Shown here: piece by piece, positions 45,711 to 59,100 of the stretch
Numbering within the stretch: position 1 is the stretch's first letter
How the letters are laid out: each line of letters begins with the position of its first letter
NCBI GenBank assembly: GCA_036426205.1
Contig: WSYH01000139.1
Coordinates: 62,001 to 126,000 of the forward strand
DNA from: Ascaphus truei
Lineage: Eukaryota; Chordata; Amphibia; Anura; Ascaphidae
DNA: 64,000 nt
Direction: 5' to 3'
Notes under the pieces: model-generated
Database searches by the model: none
What the model was told of the DNA's origin: nothing
Seen by the model: the letters and a program-made list of their open reading frames with translations, nothing else
Translations under genes and position numbers: made by a program

Positions 45711-47984
45711 TAGGCTCTCTTGTGTTTTAAATACAAAAAATGACCAAAGACCCTAAGGAGTATTACTTTTGTTTTACCTCTAAGTTAAATATCTGTCCAT
45801 ATACCACTTTGAAGAGTTGATTCACAAGGCTGCACTAGCATTTATGCATTCGGTGAGTCAATTCACTTCAATGGGCTTACTGTATCTACTTCTACTATCC
45901 AAAATAAGCCAGAGTGAGGAATGAATCTCTACTGACAATGTACTGATTTCAGATGCTAATTTATCAATTTGTTTCAACAGCAAAGTTATTTGTTTAAAGT
46001 CCATACAGAGAGAGGTTATTATGCATAAAAGAATGACATTATAATGGGTACACATATTAGAGAAGAATGCATATGTTGGAGGATGATATTTAACAGAAGT
46101 ATATGGCTATATACTGTACTGCCTGACACAAAATCACCAGAGAAAACTCACCCAATGAGTCAATCTAAAACACCTGGAGGTATTTTTTTAACAGTCTAGT
46201 GTAATTGTGTTCCATTTTATAAATGAAACTGAGACAAACCATGCAAACTCTGCCTATCTGCCAGTCGATATATTCTTTGTGTCTAAAATTAGAATTGTTA
46301 TTTTTATTGCTTTTAAAGCTTAATCACTATTGAAATATGCACTGTGTGATACCTCAAAGCCCAACCCCAGCGCATGACCTGACCCAAACTATATATTTTT
46401 TGCAATGGACAACATCTTCCTCAATGTCTCAATGAGCTTAGCCCACTCAGTCTATTCATTACTTTCTCTGGCAAGTGCAAGAGGCCACAACAATCCAACC
46501 TAGGCTTGTAAAAAGAATGGCCTGTACTAGCAGCGTACTCCAAGAAAGAAACTAAACTAAATCAACACTAATCCTCCTTTCAAAAAAAAAAAAAAAAAGC
46601 CAAGCAAAGCTCACAGCTGGTGGAATGCCAGGCTACGGATTAATCAAACCTAATCTGCAATAACTTCAGGATGTGTTCTCCTCTGACCTCATCAATGAAA
46701 TCAGCTGAAAGTTACTTTCTAAATCCTTCAGTCATTCTTTAACAGGATGAAAGGCTGGCCAGCATGCCCCTCCTTCCTCCTTGAAGAGAGATTACATTGA
46801 GAAAGGCCTTAATTTCAGAAATTCTTCAATATGTTAAAATGAGCTGGCTATCAAAGAAGCTTTAGTTCTATATCTGAACAAATGAAAAAAAAAAAAAGTT
46901 ACTGAGAGGACACAAAAAGGAAGAAAAGATTTACACTGACTGTTTCTCTTCTTTTATAAGCACCATTTTCCGCATTACGCCTTATCTTGTTACTTTTATT
47001 CAAATGCTAATTTTATAGAGAAGAAAAAGAGGGATTTGTCAAGTACAGTAAAGTGGCTATTATTAAAAAAAATGATGTTATTTATGGCAATAAAACAGCT
47101 ATTTGTGCAATGCAGCACAAAGTAACAAGTGCGTTATAAATGGATATCACTTGCAGGTATGTTTTTCATATTAGTGAATATATTTTAATTAGTAACTACT
47201 GTAAAAATATACCATTTCCAATATGTTTCCAGATGCACACGGTACGCATGTTTCTCATAAGTGATGAAGAACACCAACTACATAGGTCTGTGGTACCATT
47301 TTGTTGATGTTACAAAAGGGAAAACAAATACTGACCCAGGTGCCAAAATAGATCCTTCTAATTTTAAGAACTGTATCACTAAACAACTTTCTGACTCTTT
47401 CAGCTGAACCTTTCAAAGCACAAGCTGATGGAGATGGGGTAAATTAGGCATAAGTTATTATTGACAATTTCATTGCAAAACTTCCATTTAAGGGACCGAG
47501 CAGAGAGCTATTGAGCGCCGACGTGGGGTATCACACAGTGTGAACTGCTATTCAAGTCAATGTCACTGAATGTAGGATGGAGCTGCAACACCCCTCATGA
47601 GAGCTTAGTGAATCTCCCTGTATGTTGTCTGAATATACCGTACTTCCCAATATTACTCCTAATTACCAATATCAATTTTCCAAGTGAATACATTTGAATC
47701 CATCACTGCAAAAAACAAGATAAATACACAAAATAAAACTGTCTGTGTGCACAGTAGCTGGCCTTAGCAAACAGTGTTGTAAAGTAAGTACATAATATAA
47801 AATGATTCTTTAAAACAGTTACCAAGTGAGAATGTTTAAAAGAAATAGGAAACCACTTAGCAAAATGATCCTCAGTAGCAAAGGTGAGACAATACAGACA
47901 CTTAATTTAGAAATTAAGGCGTTCATCCTTTTAAAGAGACAATCAAAGTTAAGGATTTTTCGGCGATCTTAATTTGTATTTTTA
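45711..47984. other. AT-rich intron; possible conserved non-coding stretch
   Basis: No gene is recognised. Two poly-A runs (46581-46597 and 46886-46898) bracket about 46600-46880, a low-repeat stretch of balanced composition that could be a conserved element. I cannot test that here. Confidence 0.35.
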
Positions 47985-48365
47985 ACATGGGATTGAAGCA
48001 GGGGGTTCCTGGAGCAGAACCCCATTAATTTCGGCTCCAGAGATAATTCCCAGCTTCCGGAGATAAGATAATTAGCTCCGTAGGGGGTGCCAGTAGCTAC
48101 TCCACTCGACTAGCAGGGTTCACATAATGGCAGATATTCAAAGCTCCTGTGCACTGCGGGCCAATTGGAAGCCGTGATGTCATCCGTCTAGGCTTCATAT
48201 TGGCCCGCATGACACAGGAGCTTTAAACTTTGCCGAGATACCAGCACCCACCTTTGGAGGTCTGTATCTCTAGAAGCAGATGGTCCCCAGAGCTGACCTC
48301 GATTAACTTCAGCTCCGGGGACTGCCTGCTTCCCACGATACAGACCTGCTTCAAACTTACGTTAA
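47985..48365. repeat. Imperfect foldback repeat with arms of about 170 bp
   Basis: The left half (GATTGAAGCAGGGGG, GCTCCAGAGATAATTCC, AAAGCTCCTGTGCACTGCGG) is matched in inverted order by the right half (CCCGCATGACACAGGAGCTT, ATACAGACC, GCTTCAAACTTACG). The unique middle is short. It is a non-coding MITE-like element of unknown class. Confidence 0.6.
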
Positions 48366-50633
48366 AAAATAATAATCATAAACAAACGCATGGCTGAATT
48401 TTTAAACTTGTAATTATTTTTTGCTTTAATTAAAAATAACTACAATTATTTTGAGAAAAGAAACATGCTACTGCAATACCAAAAAAATGCTGTTTGATTT
48501 AATTTCATGGCTAGTTTTATGAACTCTACCATGTTTCAGATTCCAAGGGACTTATTCTGTAACAGCCGGACTGTTTTCAGACAAAATTCCCCATTGAACA
48601 ACAGTACTAATATCCTAGATGCTATCATTTTTCCACATTTATTATGCACGGAGCCATACAATCATGTAAAATATTTGACATTGTAAACCAATTCTCCAAA
48701 CATTAATTAATCTTTTCTTTTTTGTGTGCACTAGCAAAAGAATATGAAACCCTATTGTTTTAGTGGCTTTATCACTGCAGCTCACCTACTCAGGATTTCC
48801 TCTAGCTATAAAAGTCTGACTGGGAACAAAACGTTACACTTCATGTCATTCCCAGTTTGAGAAACTACTGGAGACTTTGATACGGCATGCTCTGGCCAAA
48901 TAATATAAAGATAAATCCAAGTCATTCTTATCACATACCTCAACTGCCAATAGAAAGTTTAAGGCTTTTTTAAGTGCTGAAAATCTATCCATCAGCATCA
49001 AATTTGACAACTCTCATATCCCTTGGAAAGCTGTTAATATTTTCTGAACATTACTTTTCTCCTTGCTTTAAAATTTATAAGCCCCAGGCTCTGGCAACAT
49101 TTGTGACTAGAATATCAAAAGTTCTAACTGATAAAAATCCAATTTTAATTGATAATTTGACTATAAACAGTAGAAGTCTCTAAAAATTGTTAGTTGATAC
49201 CATGTTTTCCTGCCATGCCCTTAATTCTACATGGATCGAACACATTCAAGTAACAAATAGTAATTACTATTCCCCAATCATAAACTCAGGTACAAGATTG
49301 TTATTGCTTCTGAAGATGCACCAATCTTCAAGGAAGCTATATAAATTGATGATAGATGAGTCATCTGCTCACATACATAGTCTATCTATGTTGCCTTTAT
49401 GATACAGAGTCAAAACCATAAGAGCCAGAACTAGCTAAAGAAATAAAGTGAGGCCAGGTCAGGTAGGAGAGAAGGGGGTAATGAACTAGTCAAGTAAGAG
49501 AAGGAGATGTACAAATGTGAAAACATGTTGGGGATTTCTATAAAATAAACACAGGTATGAAGGTGTATTTTTATTATTTTAAATATTTTTATTTATTGTA
49601 TTTCAGAAATAATTCTGTATGACCAATACACATTCTAACTGTCATTATTGCAGCCCTAACTGCTACAAACGAATGCCATGTAATAAGGCTCTGTAATATA
49701 TATTATTTTTCAGTCACTTACCTAGCCAGAAATAACTTTATTTGATAGAAGTCTTTAGAGTGAGATTTTATTGCAGGTAGGAGGACAAAAAGCAACTGCT
49801 ACTACTGCATGTATTTTTAAATACAATTATGACTGTAGCAAGAAGTATTTTCATTACCACTGTATATTAGGCATGTCCTCTGAAGGCAACATTAATTGAA
49901 ACGGCAGGTTAGCTTAGTTTCTCAGTGTATTAATGCCTGGTCTGCAATAGGACCTATTAGACAGACCAGGTAAAGCTGTATTCACGATTCCAGTTTGCTA
50001 TAGAGAGAAAAGGAAGTAAAGTCTTACGAGGTTCAGAGTGGACATGTGGCACGGAAGAAAATGATAATTAGTAGAAGGGGAGAATGGTAATTGAGTAGTG
50101 TAGTTAGATACAAAAAATAGTGTGCATGAGAGAGAGAAAGGGGGGAGAGGAGACTGGGCAGGAAAGGAAGAATCAAATGGGGGGGCTAAGAAAATAGAGA
50201 GGGGGGAAGATCAGGATTAGACAGTTTCACTGATAATGTCATTTGAAGTCTCCATAGAAAACAGCCCTCTGCTGTCTGGTGGGATGGAGCAAGTTACAAT
50301 AAAAAGCAGAAGTTGCCGTGTGAACACTATTGCAGGTTTTGAGTCTTTTCAAGTACAAATGTACATACAAGAAAAAACAGTTTGGAAAAAACAGCAATCA
50401 GTACAGAGTAATATGTAGTTGTATTTTCTACACTGAAACTTTTTTGTGAGTAAATAGTTTTACTTGAATGGTAAATATTCTGGAGGACAAGCACCAGTCA
50501 CCATATATTTCCAGCCCTGGCTATCTGGGTACAAAATAAGCTGTGACCTTTAGTGTCTGCAATTATATAAAGCAACATCATTTTTGAAACCCATACTAAG
50601 CAATGATTTCATGTAGCTACAGCAACACGGTAA
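48366..50633. other. AT-rich intron, nothing recognised
   Basis: No coding sequence or clear repeat is seen. There is a GA-rich low-complexity tract at about 50126-50210. Confidence 0.55.
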
Positions 50634-50899
50634 GGCCGCGCTTATAGTGCTGGCGACGGCGACGCGACCGATGACGTCGCCCTCACTAAAAGGGGCCGGC
50701 CGCACAATTTGATTGGTTTACAGACAGTCACATGTGGCGACTGTCTCTAAAAAATCAACTTTACCCGGCTTCCACATGTTTAGACGCGACGTCGCTCCAT
50801 CACTCCGTCGCCGTCGCGCTTACTATAAGCGCGTGCGACTGAGTCAATTTGTTTTGGAGCGACGTTGCGTCGCCGTCGCAAGGCACTATACGCGCAGCC
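50634..50899. mobile_element. PIF/Harbinger-like MITE with TAA target duplication
   Basis: Inverted termini are GGCCGCGCTTATAGTGC on the left and, from the right, GGCTGCGCGTATAGTGC, continuing into GCGACGGCGACGC on both arms. TAA stands directly on each side (50631-50633 and 50900-50902). GGC-type ends with a 3-bp TWA target fit PIF/Harbinger. The 266-bp interior is GC- and CpG-rich and non-coding. Confidence 0.8.
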
Positions 50900-51405
50900 T
50901 AAGCAGGGCACATTTCCTGTAACTGTTTAACACAGAAGCTAGTCTCTTTAGACTTGGTTAGGCATTAAAGCTGCAGACCAAGAAATATCCTACATGTGTG
51001 TTTTTAAATAAATCAGTTCTGTACAATGAGAAAATACTTGCAGCATTAAAAAAAAATTAAAAAAATCTGAATGTTTTTAATGTATTATAATGTAACAAGC
51101 ATTTTTTGTTACTGTAGCCACCATTTACAAAGTCACATCCCTTTCCTCTTCTGAAACAGGCTCTGGCACACTGCTTTTTGAGCCCTGCCCTCTCCCTAGC
51201 AGTGCACCAATTGTTTCTAGTGACTGCCTGGTCACATGATCCCCACAGAACTTTACATCTTTGGTCCTCTTCTGCTACACTAAAAGCCATTTTGTGAATC
51301 CGAGCCAAATCTTTGCCAATCGATCACAGGAGAATAGATTGATCTGCAATTTAGCTAATTACTTATCATTGTGTGGATTGTATTGATGCACATATTAAAA
51401 GGGGG

Positions 51406-51407
<2 letters not shown>

Positions 51408-51469
<62 letters not shown>
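51408..51469. repeat. (TA)n microsatellite
   Basis: TATATA run broken by a single TACATA. 50903-51407 holds nothing else I recognise. Confidence 0.95.
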
Positions 51470-51470
<1 letters not shown>

Positions 51471-51573
51471 TATGTATCATTTAAAAAAAATACAGCTTGG
51501 ACTGCTGCTTTAAAACACATGGCTCATGGTTCCTGCACAGGGCAACAGAATAAAAATGTCATACACCTGAGCT

Positions 51574-51679
51574 GGAAAAAGAGATGATCCAGGGCTCCAT
51601 GGATTTCAATACAAAGAATGTATTTAAGTCAAAATTCTTTGTATTGAAATCCATGGAGCCCTGAATCATCTCTTTTTCC
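51574..51679. repeat. Near-perfect hairpin, 46-bp arms and 14-nt loop
   Basis: The arms 51574-51619 and 51634-51679 are complementary except at one position (C versus T, a G:U pair in the plus-strand RNA). They begin GGAAAAAGAGATGAT and end CAATACAAAGAAT. Length and pairing fit a young MITE or an RNA hairpin. There is no CAG or TA terminus. Confidence 0.85.
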
Positions 51680-52383
51680 ATGTTATTGGACTGCTACAGA
51701 TAGGCTATACCTGAACCAGGAGCACCATTTTTGGCGCAAATATCATTAATTATTTTTGCATCGCTAAGGTGTGCAGTACATCCACTTACATATGCATACA
51801 CCTGAGCTGGAAATTAGTAGAAATTAAACTTTGTTACATAACAAAAGGGTGACATTGTCAATAGTAAACAGCAATACCTTTTATCTGGATAAGTAATTTA
51901 TATATAAAGCATATTTGGGCACTTTCTCGTTGGATGCCAAAAAATTGACATTTGTGACTACACTGGTGTATTTATTTTTTAAATCACTACATTATTATGT
52001 AGAACAGATGCTTTAACCCATGTATCTAAACATTTGAATTAAGTTATCAAACACTGCTTTTCTGGAATACTCTTGTTTATATCTCTCAGAGCTGCTCTAA
52101 ATCATCACTTAAATCCCCAATACTTTCCCTAAAACAGATTGTCTTGCTTCCAGCAATTTTAGGCTTAATAGACACTCTCAAATTTCCCCAAAAGATAATT
52201 GCCATGCAAACTGAGTAAGAACATAATTTTCTACACATTTTAACATTTACAGGCATCCTTCTAATTAGTTTCCTCTCTGCAAATTATTAAACTTCAACTT
52301 GCAAGCATATACCGTACAATTAAAATATTTTTTCTTTGTGAGACTTGTATCAATTTTTTTTTCAACGTAACTACAAAAAATAT

Positions 52384-52472
52384 CCACTAAAGGGTGCTAA
52401 GCTTTAACTCGTCTTAACTCCCATTCAATTGAATGAGGGATAGGCCATTCAAAAGCTTAGCACCCTTTGGTG
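52384..52472. repeat. Short foldback with CACTAAAGGGTGCTAAGC termini
   Basis: CCACTAAAGGGTGCTAAGCT on the left is matched inverted by AGCTTAGCACCCTTTGGTG on the right, with about 45 bp between. A second short palindrome (CATTCAATTGAATG) lies in the loop. It is MITE-like. Confidence 0.65.
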
Positions 52473-53734
52473 AATATGGGCCTATGTATGTTAGAGTTAT
52501 TGTTCCTATAGTTCTAATCTAATGGTTATACGTATTGCCTTTGTTTTTAACTAGTGTTCTTTAAACATAGCCCCAGACAAGATTTAACCTATTGAGTATT
52601 GTACGGCGATGTACTGTCCCAGGTACGTTATGACAATGACGACTGGCACAACAGTGACACTTGTGACGTACCAGGTACGTCATACACTGTCTCCCCCATT
52701 GTGCAGCCCCCCATGGTTTTAAAGTCAGACTCTACTGACAGAAGTACTGTAGCTCATCAGCTGTTCCTGGAAGTGGAGCTGAACTAAAATAACTTTTACC
52801 TATAAAATAAATTAAAAAAACAAAACAAAACACAAAACATACAAAATAAATTAAAGGGATCTTTTAAAATGTAACCACTTCCTGTAAAAAAAATTCTTCC
52901 AATCAATAGGGGTGGGATGTGGGATCTGAGTTGTTAGAGGATGTTGGCCTACAGTTTTTTGGAGGAGGGGCGGGGGGGGGGGGGGCATAGCTGCAGGGGT
53001 TAGGGACGGGGCATCAAAGTTACAGGGGGGCTATCAGAGTTGCAGGTGTAGGAGGCAATTCAGTTGTAGGGAGTGTCATCGTCGTAGTTATGTGATCACA
53101 GTTGCAGGGGAGACTCAGAGTTTTAGGGATACATATACACATGTATAACAGTATATCTGATAATATCCATCTGCTAATGTGGACCATGTCTAGGCTATGT
53201 ATTATATAATTAGATACAGTCCGTTCACATTGTGGTGATTTCTGTAATAGATATCTCTGCCTATAAGGTCACTGTGATTTAGTACTAGATTTTATGACCG
53301 TCCAGTCGTGATTGTATTGGGAACTTTGTCCCCAATACTCTCCATATTACAGTTAGTCTTACCCATACCTTGCATGTTGGTATCTCTACGTATAGTCCTT
53401 TTTGATGTGTGTATGAGCGCGAGGTGTTCAGGTTTTTGGTTCCATTTATTTTTATTGTGTGTTTTTATGTAGATGTGTTTAATTAAAATTATTTTGTAAT
53501 CTTTATTACATATCTGTTCATTTTATCTGAAATATCAGAATGCTTCCTTTTGGGATTCTTTGTTATTTGTGTCTATATTATTCCCAGTAGCACCGCCAGT
53601 CCTGGTTATACTCTCAGGGATAGTCTGGTTTCAGATTTCAGTTATATTACGGTGTTGATTGCGGTATCTTTCTCTGTGTGTTTGAGATATATATATATAT
53701 AATATATATATGAAAAAGAAGAAGTAATTATTAG
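52473..53734. other. Intron with G-rich tract, nothing else recognised
   Basis: A poly-G tract stands at about 52966-52985, followed by a GGGG-rich region to 53050. A palindromic GTACGTTATGACA / GTACGTCATACA region lies at 52620-52690. There is a (TA)n run at 53689-53710. No gene is seen. Confidence 0.5.
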
Positions 53735-54070
53735 CCTTTGAGAAAGTCTCACGCAGAGACGAAATGCGTTAGGACGACACAGCGACACTACGTCATCACT
53801 GGTGGACCGGAAGCTGGCCGGTCCGGATCCCCGCTGTCTTTGGCTGTCAGTGCATGGAGCACATGGTTCCTGCCTGTCTCTGGGACTATCTTGTGGGTAC
53901 TTTCGAGTTCCTGGCTTGATTACGCTAGAGGGGGTGTGGATCGCCGGGAACAGCACCATGTGGGACCACCAGATAGACGACTACACTCAGGGTCGAATGC
54001 ACGGAATGTACTGCTGTGTTACAGAAACTCTATTACATGCTACAAAGAAGTTATATCTTGTGAGAGTTCT
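53735..54070 (+). repeat. Dispersed repeat with GACGAAATGCGTTAGG motif
   Basis: GAGAAAGTCTCACGCAGAGA followed by CGAAATGCGTTAGGACG is a diverged version of the motif at 4888-4927, again followed by a GC-richer 250 bp. It is probably the same broad repeat type. Apparent open frames inside are not recognisable proteins. Confidence 0.45.
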
Positions 54071-54164
54071 CATATAGATTTCTTTATTTTTAACTTAGTC
54101 AACAAATGTACTGTTTAATGTGGAGGTGTTCTGCGCTAGTCTTTAATAGATAAGATATATACAT

Positions 54165-54170
<6 letters not shown>

Positions 54171-54214
<44 letters not shown>
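54171..54214. repeat. (TG)n microsatellite
   Basis: Uninterrupted GTGTGT run of about 44 bp. 54215-54644 holds nothing I recognise. Confidence 0.95.
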
Positions 54215-54217
<3 letters not shown>

Positions 54218-54644
54218 GCATCATGGGATATTTTCCCACAATCTCATAGGTAGTGGTTGTGATTAGAGATAGGTGAATGTATAGAAAGTAGATTCACAGG
54301 CTTTTTTTCAATTTTCGGGAAACATTTGATAATTTTCGAACACTCAAAATAGAAAATTGAAAATATTTCCATTTTTTTATAATTTATGCTAGACGGGAGT
54401 ATTGCCTTGCCTATGATGGTGTATACCTTTTGCATTCAGCCCAATAAAATGTTAGCGTGAAAAGCCTTTAACAATATGACTACAGTTTTTGGGGCATGTA
54501 TTGGTTAAAACTGTATACAAACCTATACGGTCCATATCTGGTTTCGATATACTCAGGAAACCCAGGGCAAAAACATTTAGAGATACATTCTATACTTTAC
54601 TACTGCCAAAATGGCCACTTGGCATAATATAGAACTACCCCATA

Positions 54645-55002
54645 CAGATGCATCGGCTATTATTTTAACAAATCACGCGGTGTATACCTCGGAATACCCA
54701 TGTCATGGCGCGGGATTGCTTCCAACCGTACCGCCTTAAGACGCGAGTGCAGGTGAGTGCAGAAAATGGCATTTTAGTGTTGTGGCTTTTAAACACCTGA
54801 AATTGACACCGTGGCACAGTATCACAGTACTGTACACATTTCAATTCATTCATTTCATTGCACACAATCTATTAAATTCAAACAAAGCAACCACGATAAA
54901 CACGTGTGCCTGGGGCGATTGGCTGCATTCATGCCGTGTAGAGCACAGCTGCGTACACGAAAACGGCACCGTGATTTCTTAAAATAATGGCCGCTGCATC
55001 TG
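54645..55002. mobile_element. TA-flanked MITE, family M3, copy 2 (diverged)
   Basis: The ends CAGATGCATCGGCTATTATT and, from the right, CAGATGCAGCGGCCATTATT are inverted and sit inside TA. Interior words such as TTAAGACGCGAGTGCAGG and GAAAATGGCATTTTAGTGT are shared with the copy at 63471-63836. 55003-55700 is plain AT-rich intron. Confidence 0.75.
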
Positions 55003-55879
55003 TAGTATTTTTTTTCCATATCTCTAAGTTGGTATGATAAATAGTGATGTAAAGTGTAAAGATAGTGGCCTTGATATTTTTTGGCATAAAATGACATTGT
55101 TTTCAAAAATTCTCAGCCACAATTTTTGTGTGGAAAGACATGTCACCATGTTTGAATTCCTCAGGTAGTGTATTTTCTGAATAATCAGTATATACTTACA
55201 GTATATGGGGTTAGTTTTGCCTTATCAATGAAAAAATTCAACTTTTACTTTCAGCCCTAAAAAATACAGTTGTAAACAGTCTTGATGATGTGGGATCTGT
55301 TTTGGCTCAAAAGGTATGTACACCTATATGTATCTGGTGTCAGTATACTAAGGGATCCAGGGGCAATAAAATTGTGTATTCATTTTAATGAAAGAATGAC
55401 GTTTGTTTGAGAAATTTGGGAATATATGAATAAAATAAATACAATTATTTTTTCCCATATTTATTACATTATATCTTGGTTTCATGATATGCAATCGTTT
55501 CAACATAAACAGATGAAAAGCTCAACTTGTGGTGGAAAAAAAACCAATATATCATCTTCATAGGTACATAGAAAGTCTCTCACGGTAATTATCGTTAAAC
55601 AAATGTATAGCAACATGTAGAAAATACCCATGGCTTAAAAAAGGATAACAGAAACTTGTATCATTTTAGGACATGTACAAAGAGCTGTGTCCTGCTTATA
55701 TTGTAAATGTGAAAGGTAGAAGCCGCAATATGGGGCGTCCCCCCCATAAGGGCTAAGTGCTGTCCAAGAAGGGGAATCCCAATCCCCTCCCCCCACCCCC
55801 ATACAAGGCTATTCCGATTGGCATGCGTGCAATGGGAAGTGGGAGAAGAGCCATCTGACACACAGGTGTGCAAAAAAGG

Positions 55880-56155
55880 CAGGCTTGGGGTTTAAATACC
55901 CAAGGCCCCTGCAATAGGGACAAGCAAAGTGCCTGAATTTTATTTACATAGACTTACCCACCATCCGTTCCAACTACGATGGATCCAGCGACTTCGTCTT
56001 TCGCAGATCACACAGCTACCCAGGCGCTGCCCCGATCCAAAGACGCCTTCCTGCCAGTTCTCCTGGATCAAGCCTACAGCCTCCATGCAGTCCCGGTTCC
56101 GGATCTAGCTGTCAGCATGGAGAGTAGCGCCCATCCGACACTGCCAGCCATTTGA
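55880..56155 (+). other. TATA-like element and 58-codon ORF in a GC-rich island
   Basis: GGGGTTTAAATACCC at about 55888-55902 resembles a TATA box. About 85 bp downstream an ATG opens a 58-codon frame (55979-56155, MDPATSSFADHTATQAL...TLPAI, stop TGA). The surrounding 55700-56520 is distinctly GC-rich with a poly-C run (56301-56314). I recognise neither the peptide nor a repeat class. It may be the 5' end of a truncated retroelement. Confidence 0.3.
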
Positions 56156-59100
56156 AGTGCCACAGACCACGTCCTCATGTGGTAAATCCCCTTCCTGACT
56201 CTGAGCCATTGAGTATCCAGGACACCGACCCGTGTCTCAGAGGGTTCCCACATCGAAGTCCACTGATTACAGCACAAGCGCCCAGAGTCCGCCACAATTC
56301 CCCCCCCCCCCCCGTAATCCTCATTTCCTGCCGCCTACCCCCTTCACTTCAAGCGCCCATTAACAACACATGGACCCATGTGCCAGTAGGGCCCCTCTCT
56401 GGCCCTGCACATGGGACTCCCCTCCACTTATGGGGATGGATGGCCTGCTTTCGAGTCCAGCCGCCCCTTCCCCAACACGTCCCCCACTGCCCGCTACTTT
56501 CTACCACTCCTCATATTTCACACTCCAAAAACATGAACACTTGAGTTTATTAGCAATTTGTACCATTCAGTTTCTAGAGGGGAAAAAGAGTAGATGAAAT
56601 AGCTTAAACTTTGTTTAACAAAATCTAGACAAAAAAAAAAAATGAATTAAACATTTGACACATTGGGAATAAAACACTGTTTCAGAAGGAATGGTAAAAA
56701 ATGATACTAAATGAATACGGCACGTTTCAAATATTGTTGATATAGGAAAAACACATGGTTATAATTATTCCTGTTTTCCCTTCAGGGAAGCGTTTTGCAG
56801 CGTTTGTCTCTCCTGCCTAAAGCACTTTGTTGCTGCAGTTCACAGTTCAGGCCCTTTTAATGATGATCTATTTATGTGTGCGTGCCTTTTTGCATAAGTT
56901 GTAATGCTGTCAAGGAAATATCTTTCAAGATAAACCCCAGGTGCCTTGCCCATTAGTTTAACCTGACCTGAACTTACATATTTTGTTAGGTGCTACTGCA
57001 AAATTACAAATTTAGACTTATTATAAAACCTCATCTACGATCTAATCTCAAACCTCAGTGAAAAAATACATTAAACAATGGGTTGATTTTAGAAGATTAA
57101 ATTAGTAAACTGCAAGAAGTTAGACAGGATTTATACAACACGAGTGCTTTCATGCAAGGCACTGCTATTTCTTGGCCCTATTTTAAATAGCAATTTGAGT
57201 AGCCAACATTGGTTTTCAGGCTTGTGTGGTAAAACAGAGTCGCTCAAGCACACACAATTCAGAAGGTTTGCCGGCAATAAAGGCCGAAATTGGATACTTG
57301 GTAAGATTAATTACTTAGATAGGGCCTTATAATGCAAGTCAAATGGGAAAGTAATTAAAGTGCACCTTCCATGAAAAATATTCATTACTGGTGGATCAGG
57401 TGACAGATAAATCAAAAGGCATTTAAAAAGCTATAGGTTAAACTGTACCAGGTCTTTCCCTTTTCTAGACCTCCAAAGTAAGTGCAGATATTGAATTCGC
57501 TTCTGTGGCCCAGCTCACATTCTGTTTCCCAAAAGACAAAAGGGTAGATTGTAATGGAAGCTGCAAGAAAGAGATACAAACACAAAAGGATTGTGCCTGA
57601 AAACAAAGTTCAGATAAAGAGGAATCAGTCGACTGTCAGCTTTCAGATTTGTATCCAATCCTACTATTTTACCTTAGGAAACGACCACTGCTATAAAAGA
57701 AGGCAAGTGATGAATTAATAAATTTACTAGTCTCTTGGGTGCAATCCCTGTAGATGAAAGGTATGCTGCGTTAATCAAGAACGGTTATATATTAGGGAAA
57801 ATCGAATAACACAAGTTGCTCACATCGCTAGTACTAAATAAATTCTTTGGAACCTGAATTAATATTTTACTGTCAATAGAGTTATTTACATATTTCAGGA
57901 ATTATGTGGTAATAAATATTTTGCTCTAGGGAAAACTAGTTACAAGTAATAATACATATTTTTCCTATTTTGGCATTTTACTCTGCTGTTAAAATTGAAG
58001 AAGAAATAATCTAAGCAAAGAAGCTCAAACACCCTCATTATTACGTTGGGACACAAAGGCAGAATGCATGGATACGTATAATAGATAAGTTATATATCTA
58101 GAGGCCACATGCTTGGAAAACAACCAAACATGAACTATCACAAGTAACACTGTTTTTGTTATATTTTAGCGTTTCTGTTTTACCCATAAGGCTATGTAAC
58201 CTTTTGGCAGAGCTAAACAGCAATAGAAGAAACAGACATCATCCATATGGTCTGAAAGCTAAACTTGTTATTGAAAACTACTGGCATGATCACCTCACAG
58301 GATAACCTTGACAGATCTTTCAGTGAGACTACAGTACAGTGTGTTTATTCACACTGCTAGAGTTTTAAAGCTATCTTGCATGTAGGGGTATATTTTACAA
58401 ATCACACACCAACAATAAGTTGCTGTTGGCAAATGATGCCTCTGTAAATCTCAATCAATGTGGGCATGCTAAAGATATATACATACACAATTTTAGATTG
58501 CTCAAAACTACAAAAGTCACAATATTATATATCCACAATGCACAATATACTGTAATAGGGACTACTGTATGTATACAGAATTGTGGTTTTAAAGCCAATT
58601 CAAGAAAATTCGAAATGTAAGGAGTGCACTGTGTCAAAAAAAATATCAATTTGTCAACTAAAATTAGTTGTGTATTGGTGTCATTATTCTGGTTCTTACA
58701 TCTAGCGTTTTCTTATGCTATGTATGGTATGCAACATATTCATACATATGAATACATTAAGACTTGTTTGCATCTACTTGCATTTGTCTTTTACATCGAG
58801 AAAAAGTTGACAGACCATTTGTACACGTTTATGGCACACAAAAGTGTGTAGTTTATATATGTGCATCGCACATAACAAAAAAAACTCCGCTTCTAACTCC
58901 ACTCCCATGCATCCTTTTTTTAATTGATGCACACAACGCACAATACAATAATGGTTTTATGCATTGGCACTCAGAGACGCACTAACTTGTTACTCTTCTG
59001 TGCGTCTGTTTTATGCCAAAATCACGTATAGTGACGCTATATACATAGCTCCCTATTTTTTTAATAGTACAATTAATCCCATGCTGAAGAGACATCACTA

